From Planctomycetota bacterium (GTDB lineage: Bacteria; Planctomycetota; Planctomycetia; Pirellulales; Pirellulaceae), in contig JAPOIJ010000001.1 in assembly GCA_029979005.1 (NCBI GenBank), positions 1-64,000 of the forward strand: a DNA stretch of 64,000 nt, in the 5' to 3' direction. Positions 1-8,794 of this stretch are shown here, piece after piece (the first letter of the stretch is position 1; the number at the start of each line of letters is the position of its first letter). Both the position numbers and the translations under genes were made by a program. The notes below the pieces were generated by a model that had not been told where the DNA came from, made no database searches, and was given only the letters and a program-made list of their open reading frames with translations.

Positions 1-850
1 AGTGAACGACGGTTTTGCTAACCCCAAAAAATGAGCGGACCCCTACTGAATTTGCGCAGAGGGAGGTTCAAAAACTACAGGAGATGATTCCTGCCTCGCC
101 GATCAGAGAGCCGGCGAGAGCGGCAGGTTGATCGCCTTCGGCCGGAGCAACGGGAGTGCCTTCGGGTAGTCCAAGGCGAGCCGCTCCATTTGCGTTGAGA
201 GTGCCTCCGGATTGTCCGGCTCGCCGGACCTCGGGTAAAAGCGAATGCAGAGGCTTGGAGTGGCCGGCGACGCTGTCAAATTTTTTCAAAAGCCCGTGAT
301 CATAATCGAGTGTTTCCTGGGCAATTGGGAACATGCCCGCTGCATCACCAATGCCCAATAGCCATTCACCGGTGAGCTGGTAAGAGAGCCAGCCGGAGGG
401 TGTTGTTATGTGACAGGTTTGTTGGGCAAGTTCTGGACGATTGCGTAACGTCCAGAGCCATCGTGCAGAGGTGATTCTCTTGGGCATTTTAACGCCCAAC
501 GCTTGGGTAAGCTCGTTTTCTTCTCCTTCGTTTCTGGCGTCACACCAAAGTCTTGCTGGTCCCAGCGAGGTGCCGTTCTCGTCCGCGAGAACTTCGCCGT
601 GCATTTGGCCTGAGATTCCAATTGCCAAAACTTCGAAATCGTCGCTAATTTGATCGCGAAGGTTCCGCATTGCGTCTGAGAGTGCGTTGTCCCAGTCAGT
701 AGGAAGTTGTTCGTAGCATCCTTCATCAAGATTCGGGACCATCTCGTAACCGGCTTCACCGGTTCCAAGTACGTTCAGGTCTTCATCGGTAAAAATGACC
801 GAAAGTCCTTGCGTGCCGGCGTCAATGCCTAGGTAGCCCTTGATAGTCAT
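1..850 (-). pseudogene. FGGY-family carbohydrate kinase (xylulokinase-like), interrupted by an in-frame TGA and truncated by the window edge
   Basis: ORF 68-850 (-) starts GYLGIDAGTQGLSVIF and contains GISGQMHGEVL and GDAAGMFPI, typical of FGGY kinases. It stops at ...GEAGIISCSF*. Reading on in the same frame gives TSLCANSVGVRSFFGVSKTVVH, which matches the usual continuation of the motif SFGTSxxANSVG. Confidence 0.75.
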
Positions 851-959
851 TGGTTTGTGTCCTCAACTTCGAACAGTGACTTGGAATCAACAATATCTCA
901 AAACAAAGACCTTCCTTGAGTGGTCGATCTCTTGATTCATACTCTCGCCATGAACTGGT

Positions 960-1508
960 TTAAATTTCACCAGCAAGTCCACGTTCATAATACTTATGCG
1001 TGATCGATTCCTGATTTTCTAGTAACCAGTCGATACTAGGTTCGTTGCACATCGCCTTTCGAATCGCTTGAGTTGTGGCTTCTCGATGAATTTCGAATAG
1101 AGCTTTGTGATCGAGGTTGTCATCGGTTGCGACTCCGGGATTTAACCAAACAGAACAGATGATTCCCAGATCGTTCGCTTTTTCTTTGGGGATGAATCCC
1201 GCGCGAACTGCATCCAGGACGCCGTTGGCGATTGCTGCCTGAACGGTTCCCATCAGGATGTTTGTGTACCGAGAGCTCTTAACGGTGACTTTACTGACCA
1301 TCAGGGTTACGGGGCGGACCTGAATATCTGTATTCAGAATTGCGAATACTTTTGAGTGTCCCGCGGATTGGTTGCCGGTTAAGGTCGCGATTGCGGTGCC
1401 CACCGGACCATCGAGTTCGCCAATGACGATCTCAGGCTCAGCAGCGGTAAAAGGAGGGCCTCCCGCAATTAGGCATTCGCCGGTTCGCATTACAATTCGT
1501 TCGCTCAT
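960..1508 (-). CDS. formaldehyde-activating enzyme (Fae) family protein
   Basis: Fae-like pattern: GECLIAGGPP...EIVIGELDGPVGTAIA...HSKVFAILNTDIQVRPVTLMVSKVTVKSSRYTNILMGTVQAAIANGVLDAVRAGFIP. Confidence 0.8.
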   Translation of the reverse strand: MSERIVMRTGECLIAGGPPFTAAEPEIVIGELDGPVGTAIATLTGNQSAGHSKVFAILNTDIQVRPVTLMVSKVTVKSSRYTNILMGTVQAAIANGVLDAVRAGFIPKEKANDLGIICSVWLNPGVATDDNLDHKALFEIHREATTQAIRKAMCNEPSIDWLLENQESITHKYYERGLAGEI

Positions 1509-1713
1509 GTTCAGCTCGCTATTTCTAATTTAAAAATGATAACTTTTGTTAGGTAGATTCTGAGTCTAAGATCTGTTGGCTAATATGTCACGGGTGTAAT
1601 AATAAAAATGGAACTATCCGACGCGATACCCGTTCTAGTGAATATTGGCGTGAGTTGGTTGATATTTCAATTAACCCTTTATCATCTAAAAGTTATTTAT
1701 CTTTGGAAAATAC

Positions 1714-2313
1714 ATGATCGAAGTAGAATTAAAGTTTCCAGTAGCTTCGATTGAACAGGTACGCGATCAGATAGTGTCTTTGGGGGCAATTTCTGAGGGC
1801 GTTTCGATTCAAGCCGATGAGTATTTCAATGACCTCAAACGCGACTACGCAAAACTGGATATTGCGGTGCGAATTCGGCAAAGCGATGACAAATATTGGC
1901 TTACATTTAAAGGGCCGAATCTCGATCCGGCGGCAAAAATTCGAAAAGAAATCGAAATGCCACTCAAAGATGCTCTGGCTGCTGAACAGATGAAGGGGGT
2001 GCTGGACGGGATGGGTTTGGTTTCAGTTGCGAAGGTTATGAAGCGCCGAGAAGAATTTGTCGGTCGCGGAGAATTGTCTTCTGTCCAGTTTTGCCTCGAT
2101 GAAGTGGCGGAAGTGGGCGGGTTTGTCGAATTGGAATCGGTTGTCCCGTCACAAGACGGCGTGGAACCAGCGAAGCTCAAGCTGCGTGCTCTGGCTGATC
2201 AGTTAGGTTTATCGGGCTCCACGCGAATAAGTTATCTGGAGATGTTGCTAAAGTCACGTGAGTCGATGCCTTCAGATTCGTCGAGGGGTCCTCGTGAAAA
2301 TCAGACGGAATGA
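1714..2313 (+). CDS. class IV adenylate cyclase / CYTH domain protein (CyaB-like)
   Basis: N-terminal ExExK motif (IEVELKFP), VRIRQSDDKYWLTFKGP, FCLDEVAEVGGFVELE. Confidence 0.85.
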   Translation: MIEVELKFPVASIEQVRDQIVSLGAISEGVSIQADEYFNDLKRDYAKLDIAVRIRQSDDKYWLTFKGPNLDPAAKIRKEIEMPLKDALAAEQMKGVLDGMGLVSVAKVMKRREEFVGRGELSSVQFCLDEVAEVGGFVELESVVPSQDGVEPAKLKLRALADQLGLSGSTRISYLEMLLKSRESMPSDSSRGPRENQTE

Positions 2314-2326
2314 CTAGACTTGCGGC

Positions 2327-3709
2327 ATGTCCTCCGAACTGCCCGACGATCATTCTGAAACACAACCGCTGCGTTCACCCATTTCTCGCGCTCATCGAAG
2401 ATCTGACGAGCAGGAGTGCGTCGCCCCCGTTCGGTCGGTGAGTGAACCACCCAACCATGCCCATAATTTTCGGTTGGCAGTCATCTACATGGTTTTCATG
2501 CGAACGGGGTGGATATTCAAAACTGAGAGCATCATCATGCCCGCGGTTCTCGATGTCATCGGTGGCTCCGGATGGTTAAGAGGGTGCTTGCCGATGCTCA
2601 ACCGCCTTGGTCAGAGCTTACCACCTATGTTGGCATCCGACCGGGTCCGTGGGGCTAAATTAAAAAAACTTGGCTTGTTTGCCACCACTTCAACCATGGG
2701 TGTTTGTTTTTTATTGCTTGCGGCAATTTGGGCGATAACGGAGGGGGCAAAGAGTTGGTGGCTGCCGGTGGTGTTTCTCTTGATTTACGGCGTGTTTTTT
2801 ACCGCGACGGGGATCAATATGGTGATCCTAAATACGATTTCCGGAAAATTAATCCGTGTTGATCGTCGTGGGCGACTGTCTTTGCTGGGAACGGTGATTG
2901 GAGCGAGCGTTGCCGTGGTTTGCGGCTGGTATTTTTTAGATCGCTGGCTGGTTGATGGCTCTGGTGTTGACGGGGGCCGGGCGAACTTCGAAATGATCTT
3001 TCTCGTTACCGGCATAACGTTTCTGGGGGCGGCCGTGGTAGGCTTATTTCTCAGAGAAGCACCGGATGAAGATCTGATACGGCGGCGCGGAGGCAGGGAT
3101 CTTTTAATGGCAGCTTATGAGATTTTTCAAGCCGATCGGAACTTTCGGAGGCTTGCGATAATTGCAGCGCTATTTGGGATGTCCTTGACCCTGTTCCCGC
3201 ACTACCAGCGTCTCGGGCGGGATCGACTTGACCTCGGTTTAAGCGCACTGATTCCCTGGGTGTTGGCTCAGAATATTGGCGCTGCTCTATTCAGTATTCC
3301 AACTGGGTGGCTGGCCGATCGCTACGGTAATCGATTGGTGCTGAAGCTGATCATGGTGGTGTTGTGCATCGCCCCGCTCTTGGCGTTGGCAATTGCTTGG
3401 AGTGACGAATTGCAATCCGCATGGTTTACGATCGTGTTTGGTTTGTTGGGGCTGACGCCGGTGGCGATGCGTTTTCTAAACAACTACACACTGGAGATCG
3501 CGACTCGTGATGAGCACCCTAGTTACTTAAGCACGCTGGCTTTCGCAATGGCTGCTCCCCCGATTTTATTGAGTCCGTTGATCGGTGCTCTGATAGATTC
3601 TGTTGGATTTGAGCTTATTTTCGCGATCGTAACGGGATGCGTGTTTGTAGGCTGGTTACTGGTCTTCACCCTGTCAGAACCTAGGAAATTGAGCTCAGGT
3701 TCAAAATAA
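2327..3709 (+). CDS. MFS transporter
   Basis: About 12 hydrophobic segments; MFS-type loop GWLADRYGNRLVLK. Confidence 0.75.
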   Translation: MSSELPDDHSETQPLRSPISRAHRRSDEQECVAPVRSVSEPPNHAHNFRLAVIYMVFMRTGWIFKTESIIMPAVLDVIGGSGWLRGCLPMLNRLGQSLPPMLASDRVRGAKLKKLGLFATTSTMGVCFLLLAAIWAITEGAKSWWLPVVFLLIYGVFFTATGINMVILNTISGKLIRVDRRGRLSLLGTVIGASVAVVCGWYFLDRWLVDGSGVDGGRANFEMIFLVTGITFLGAAVVGLFLREAPDEDLIRRRGGRDLLMAAYEIFQADRNFRRLAIIAALFGMSLTLFPHYQRLGRDRLDLGLSALIPWVLAQNIGAALFSIPTGWLADRYGNRLVLKLIMVVLCIAPLLALAIAWSDELQSAWFTIVFGLLGLTPVAMRFLNNYTLEIATRDEHPSYLSTLAFAMAAPPILLSPLIGALIDSVGFELIFAIVTGCVFVGWLLVFTLSEPRKLSSGSK

Positions 3710-3877
3710 CGTTCATATTTAGCTGGGTTACGTCGTCTGCCCCTCAAAAGTGTGAGTTGGGTAACAGTCCGTAATAAGTTGAATAATTCTCACGACCGTT
3801 GAGTCTGGATTTTGCTGACATCGACCGATAGACTCACCGATAAATTATTTTGTCTTGGTTTTGTTGGAGAGAAACAG

Positions 3878-4729
3878 GTGAAGTTCAATATTAAAGCTAT
3901 TCGAATCTCGTGTGTTGGGCTGTTGGCGTTGGCCGTTGTTTTGGTCTCATCTTCGGTATCAAACGCGCAGGATTTGACAGGTGTGAAATGCATCCTGAAT
4001 GGCAAAAAGTCTGCAAAGGCAAGTGCTTCTGTCGACTATCAGGGCGGCAAGGTTTACTTTTGCTGCAACAATTGCGTAAAGGCCTTTAAGGCTGACATGA
4101 AACTAAAGGATAAAGCGAAGTACACAACCAAAGCGAATCACCAGCTCGTTGTGACTGGTCAGTTCACACAAAAGGGTTGTCCGATTAGTGGCGGTGCCGT
4201 CGATGCGTCTAAAGTCGCCGAGATAGGTGGTACGAAAGTGGCGTTTTGCTGCGGTAATTGCCTAGGCAAAGTCAATAACGCTGAGGGGTTGGCAGCAAAG
4301 GCTGATCTAGTTTTCTCCAAGGCTGCATTCGCCAAAGGTTTTGAAAAGAAAAAAGCTGAAGTAAATTTGGATTCCATCAATTGCATGTTGATGAAAAAAC
4401 GAAAAGTCGTCGAATCCAAGTCAGTTGATTACAAAGACGGAAAAGTATATTTCTGCTGTGATCGATGCGTAAAGAAGTTTTCAGGAGCGCCTGCGAAGTT
4501 CGAAACACTGGCGAATCACCAACTCGTTGCCTCGGGGCAGTATCACCAGATTGGCTGTCCTATTTCAGGTGGTGATGTCGACGATGATCAATCAGTCGTA
4601 GTTGGTGGTGTAACCGTCAAATTGTGTTGTGACAAATGCAAAGCAAAAGTTGAAAGTGCTACTTCTGAAGAAGCAAAGATGGAATTGGTCTTCGGAAAGA
4701 AACGGTTCGATAAAGCATTTTCAAACTAA
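3878..4729 (+). CDS. secreted Cys-rich protein with four YHS/TRASH-like FCCxxC units
   Basis: Signal peptide from the GTG at 3878 (VKFNIKAIRISCVGLLALAVVLVSSSVSNAQ). Four units carry C...(F/L)CCxxC: VKCIL..FCCNNC, KGCPISGG..FCCGNC, INCML..FCCDRC, IGCPISGG..LCCDKC. The supplied ORF starts further upstream at 3812. Confidence 0.75.
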   Translation: MKFNIKAIRISCVGLLALAVVLVSSSVSNAQDLTGVKCILNGKKSAKASASVDYQGGKVYFCCNNCVKAFKADMKLKDKAKYTTKANHQLVVTGQFTQKGCPISGGAVDASKVAEIGGTKVAFCCGNCLGKVNNAEGLAAKADLVFSKAAFAKGFEKKKAEVNLDSINCMLMKKRKVVESKSVDYKDGKVYFCCDRCVKKFSGAPAKFETLANHQLVASGQYHQIGCPISGGDVDDDQSVVVGGVTVKLCCDKCKAKVESATSEEAKMELVFGKKRFDKAFSN

Positions 4730-4828
4730 GACCAGTCGGTGATCCATCGAAAACCTGACTGTTAGGCAAGATCAAAGTGCGATAGGCCGTGTTTTAAAAA
4801 GCTAGACAACAAATAAAGGGAGTTACTT

Positions 4829-4981
4829 ATGTCGTCTTCAGATACACCAGTCGAGAAAGATTATGACCCGGTGAAGAATCCACGGCCCGAAGATTTGCAT
4901 GCTTACGGAATCGGGAATGCTTTGATTTGGTTTGCCGGTTTACTTGCTTTACTGGCGATCGTTTACTGGGTTGCGTTTTAG
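4829..4981 (+). CDS. small single-TM protein (50 aa)
   Basis: Below the size cutoff of the ORF track. ATG at 4829, with gggag upstream, encodes MSSSDTPVEKDYDPVKNPRPEDLHAYGIGNALIWFAGLLALLAIVYWVAF*. Confidence 0.6.
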   Translation: MSSSDTPVEKDYDPVKNPRPEDLHAYGIGNALIWFAGLLALLAIVYWVAF

Positions 4982-5095
4982 TTTGTACTCGACGGTTGAG
5001 TAAAAGCGGTAAATCACGAGTTTTTACTGATCTTTCCGCGTTGGCGTGGCTTTGGCATAATTTCTGATATTCAGGAACTGGCCAGGGACGGACCA

Positions 5096-6340
5096 ATGCG
5101 GATTTTTTTTTCAGTAGGCGAGCCAAGCGGCGATTTGCATGGATCAAATCTGATTCGCCGATTGAAATCTTGCGATTCAACAATTGAATGCGTTGGATTT
5201 GGTGGCCCCAAAATGCAAGCTGCCGGTTGCGATCTGCATTTTGACTTGACCTCGCTGGCGGTTATGTTTCTTGCCTCGGTGCTCAAAAACATCAGGTTGT
5301 TTTTTCGCTTGATTGCAGAGGCGGATCGTTATCTTGAAAATCACCAAGTGGATGCCGTTGTCTTAATTGATTATGCAGGGTTCAACTGGTGGATTGCGAG
5401 AAAAGCAAAAAAGCATGGGATTCCTGTTTTCTTTTACGGAGTCCCTCAGGTCTGGGCGTGGGCGCCATGGCGGATTCGAAAGATCCAAAAGCTGGTTGAT
5501 CATGTTCTCTGTAAACTCCCATTTGAGGCCTCGTGGTTCGAGCAGCGAGATTGTCATGCGACCTATGTTGGGCACCCCTATTTCGACCAACTGGTCCATC
5601 AAGAATATGATGCCGCTTTCGTCGACGGTCTGGAGGAGAGTGATAAAAGGCTGATCACTTTGCTGCCTGGAAGCCGCAACCAGGAGGTTGAGAGTGTTTT
5701 GCCAGTTTTATTGGATACGGCCCAAAGTGTTTTAGCAGAGGATGATACGTGTCGATTCGCCATCGCATTTTTCAATGAGCCTCAAAGGCAGATGTCGTCC
5801 AAACTGATTGCCGATTCAAACCTTCCCATTGAAGTCTATGTCGGTAAGACCCCTGAGTTGATGCGGGCTGCTTATGCCTGCGTTGCCTGTAGTGGATCTG
5901 TTTCTTTGGAGCTGCTGTATCATCGAAAACCGACAGTGATTGTCTTTAAGGTCCGCCGCTGGGCAATGGTTGTTCAGGCTTTCTTGTTGAGAATTAAATA
6001 TATTACACTGGTCAATTTGATCGCGGCTAAAGAGATTCGCCGGACGAGCTTCCGGGTGTATGATCCCGATGATCCGAACGCAGAGTCATGCGTGATGCCT
6101 GAATACTTGACTGCTGGCGACCCATCGACAAAGGTTGCCCGACGAGTGCTGGGTTGGTTGAGCGACGTTCGTTCGCATTCTGAAAACGTCGCCCAATTGG
6201 ATCATTTGGCAAATCGTTATGCTCAGCCTGGAGCAACTGCCAGAGCCGCCGACTATTTGTTAAAGGAACTTTCTCGTGAGCACTTGAGCGATGAAGATCC
6301 GGCTCTCGACGGATTGTCGGATGCTGAGCAAGCGGCTTAA
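5096..6340 (+). CDS. lpxB: lipid-A-disaccharide synthase
   Basis: MRIFFSVGEPSGDLHGSNLIRRL...GFGGPKMQAAG...YVGHPYFDQ...LLPGSRNQEV...CVACSGSVSLELLYHRKPTVIVFKV. Confidence 0.92.
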   Translation: MRIFFSVGEPSGDLHGSNLIRRLKSCDSTIECVGFGGPKMQAAGCDLHFDLTSLAVMFLASVLKNIRLFFRLIAEADRYLENHQVDAVVLIDYAGFNWWIARKAKKHGIPVFFYGVPQVWAWAPWRIRKIQKLVDHVLCKLPFEASWFEQRDCHATYVGHPYFDQLVHQEYDAAFVDGLEESDKRLITLLPGSRNQEVESVLPVLLDTAQSVLAEDDTCRFAIAFFNEPQRQMSSKLIADSNLPIEVYVGKTPELMRAAYACVACSGSVSLELLYHRKPTVIVFKVRRWAMVVQAFLLRIKYITLVNLIAAKEIRRTSFRVYDPDDPNAESCVMPEYLTAGDPSTKVARRVLGWLSDVRSHSENVAQLDHLANRYAQPGATARAADYLLKELSREHLSDEDPALDGLSDAEQAA

Positions 6341-6550
6341 CGGGCAGAGGCGCCCGTGGCTTAAAATTCAGCTCCTGAATATTCGCGTCGACGGAGATTC
6401 GAGTTGCATCCGGAGTGACCGTTGGAGAATCTCTATTATTGGTTAGACTAGGAGCTTATCCGGTTGATATTTGCGGACGCTCGTTTTGCACAATCGTGGG
6501 GCTCCTTTGGGGTGGTTTAGTTGATGGCATTGAGTCAGTAGGAGGTCGCG

Positions 6551-7333
6551 GTGTTTCTGAGTGAGCCTGGGCGAACCAGTTATGATCTTAATTTTTCCTG
6601 TTTCGGTTTTCCCGTGCGGGTTCATCCTGCGTTTTTCATCATGCCGTTGTTGCTGGGGAACGGCTTAATCACCAGAGAGGTCAATCAAGGGGTTGGGCTT
6701 TTGGTGGTAACCGGGATTTTTTTCGTCTCCATTTTGATTCACGAACTTGGTCATGCCGTTGCGTTTCGATATTTTGGCATTCCTTCTCGAATCGTCCTTT
6801 ATTGGATGGGTGGATTGGCAATTCCTGAGTCCTCACGCGCGTGGGGGAGCCAGTCGAACAGGGCATTAAATCCGAACCAGCAAATTATCGTCTCCGTAGC
6901 CGGACCAGCATTTGGGCTCGCGCTCGCAGTGGTTTTTTATGGATTGGTGTATTTACTCGGCGGCGGAGTTTTGTTTTGGAACGAGAGTTTTCCGCCGTTA
7001 TTCATTCCCGACTTTTCCGAAGAGTCCAAGTATGCGGGGAAAGGTGTCGTATTCATGATCTGTTACGGCGGAATCATGTTGAACTTGTTTTTAAACATAC
7101 TCAATCTTGCACCGATATACCCGCTCGATGGAGGCCAGATTGCCCGACAGTTTATGGTGAAACTGGATGCTTATAATGGAATACGAAATAGCATTGTGTT
7201 GTCACTGGGAACTTCCATTTTAATTATGGTTGCGAGCCTTGCGTCCGGGGATCGCTTTCTTGCGTTCTTTTTTGGATTCATGGCGTGGACCAACTTTCAA
7301 ATGCTTCAACAGTACAACGGGCCGCGATGGTAG
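6551..7333 (+). CDS. site-2 protease family (M50) membrane metalloprotease
   Basis: GTG start. HELGH zinc motif (ILIHELGHAVAFRYFGIP) and NLAPIYPLDGGQ motif within a multi-TM protein. Confidence 0.9.
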   Translation: MFLSEPGRTSYDLNFSCFGFPVRVHPAFFIMPLLLGNGLITREVNQGVGLLVVTGIFFVSILIHELGHAVAFRYFGIPSRIVLYWMGGLAIPESSRAWGSQSNRALNPNQQIIVSVAGPAFGLALAVVFYGLVYLLGGGVLFWNESFPPLFIPDFSEESKYAGKGVVFMICYGGIMLNLFLNILNLAPIYPLDGGQIARQFMVKLDAYNGIRNSIVLSLGTSILIMVASLASGDRFLAFFFGFMAWTNFQMLQQYNGPRW

Positions 7334-8394
7334 TTGCAGCGCAAAGTTACTTTGTCTCTGCGCGATAGTAGTCACTTGCATCGGAAGGGCGTTGCGATGA
7401 CTTCTAAAGCAGGGGTTATACTGTATGGTTCGCCTCCGTTTCCTGGTATTAGAATGGGCTTGTTTCTTGTTTGATCGGTTTGTTGTTCCGACGGCGTTTG
7501 ATTCAACCGAGGTGGTTTCGAATTGCAAACTGTTGCGAATGACGACTTTGAAAGCGATTAAGGGAGGGAAATTGAAGAAAAAAACCATTTTTTTTCAATT
7601 TTTTTTTCGCACTGTTTTTCATCTTACGGTTGGCGGTCTTTTTATCGACTGAAGCGCGTTAGTTTCACGTCAAATGAGTAGATCGAAATCTTGTGGTGCG
7701 TGTTTGCGTTAGTTTTCGCTCGATTGTTTATGTAGGAATCACTGTCTCGAAGATTCTTCCAGAGAATTACGGGCAAAGTGTTTTCAGTTGTAAGAAAACT
7801 ATAGCGTGAAGCGCGATGTTTTGTTTTTTCTTATTTTTTCAAGTGTTTTTTATCGAAAACGCATTTTCAAACTGTCTCAGTGCAATTGTTTGTCTGGTCG
7901 ACTGGGCAGTTTGTCTCATGTTGAGAAAGATTGTCTCGTTCAAACTTACTTTGGAAGACCGATCATTGCTTTCTAATGCCTCTAAAATAAAGTTTAACAA
8001 CTGGTTGCAGTTGAAAATGGTGCGTAGTGGTTTTGAAAAGGAGTGTTTGAGTTTGTTTTTTAACGTCGATCAGATTGATTGAAAAAAACAGGTTCAATGT
8101 TGAGCAAAAAAAATCCGAAAACTTGAAAAACAATATTGAAAAGTTTTTTTTGTTTTTTAAAACTTACGCATCAAGACGCTCGGTAACTTGAGTTCAAATT
8201 TTGATGTCGATGAAAACAGATTGTTTTTTCGAAATTGAAATTTGGAATTAAGCTCTGACCATCGAAGGTTGGAAACGAGCTGACATTCGAGCCATTTCTA
8301 GAAGTGGTTTAATTTCGAATGGTGAGTTTGCTTTAAGACTGGCATATGTTTGCTGGGGGGCAACTCGCCACGGTCTATTAACGGAGGACGTCCT

Positions 8395-8682
8395 GTGGCC
8401 AAAAAGAAAGCAGCAAAGAAGAAGCCTGCAAAGAAAAAAGTAGCTAAGAAAAAAGTAGCTAAGAAAAAAGTAGCCAAGAAAAAGGTTGCTAAGAAAAAAG
8501 TAGCCAAGAAAAAGGTTGCTAAGAAAAAGCCTGCTAAGAAAAAAGTAGCTAAGAAGAAAGTAGCTAAGAAAAAAGTAGCTAAGAAAAAAGTAGCTAAGAA
8601 GAAGGTAGCCAAGAAGAAGGTTGCTAAGAAGAAGCCTGCTAAGAAAAAAGCTGCTAAGAAAAAAGTTGCAAAGAAGAAGTAA
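8395..8682 (+). CDS. Lys/Ala-rich pentapeptide-repeat histone H1-like DNA-binding protein
   Basis: GTG start at 8395 with ggagg at 8383-8387. Protein is [21 protein letters not shown]... with continuous (K)KKVA/KKKPA 5-aa periodicity. Confidence 0.8.
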   Translation: MAKKKAAKKKPAKKKVAKKKVAKKKVAKKKVAKKKVAKKKVAKKKPAKKKVAKKKVAKKKVAKKKVAKKKVAKKKVAKKKPAKKKAAKKKVAKKK

Positions 8683-8727
8683 CTCGATTTTCGAGTGAAG
8701 CAACTGACTGATTGAAACAACGAGAAA

Positions 8728-8760
8728 GGGCCACTTTATTTTAAAGTGGCCCTAAATTTT
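8728..8760. terminator. intrinsic terminator, probably bidirectional, between convergent genes
   Basis: Perfect 11-bp stem GGGCCACTTTA (8728-8738) / TAAAGTGGCCC (8742-8752), followed by AT-rich TAAATTTT. Confidence 0.8.
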
Positions 8761-8794
8761 GCGCTGCTGGCAAATTGGTTTTGTGTGAATGCAA

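Noticed and set aside
68-70. TGA in the FGGY kinase as a selenocysteine codon
   Set aside because: The position is a conserved Gly in a family not known to use Sec, and I saw no evident SECIS; mutation or sequencing error is simpler.
406-768. Overlapping ORFs inside the FGGY kinase (406-768 and 441-653)
   Set aside because: The kinase frame on the minus strand has clear family motifs; the others are shadow ORFs.
7425-8082. ORFs 7425-7652 and 7816-8082 (Phe/Leu-rich)
   Set aside because: Composition is driven by poly-T tracts and there is no recognisable domain or convincing RBS; treated as non-coding.
8248-8720. Antisense ORFs ([11 protein letters not shown]..., [12 protein letters not shown]...) opposite the Lys-rich gene
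   Set aside because: They are mirror translations of the 15-bp KKKVA repeats and lack independent coding evidence; the + strand frame has an RBS and start.
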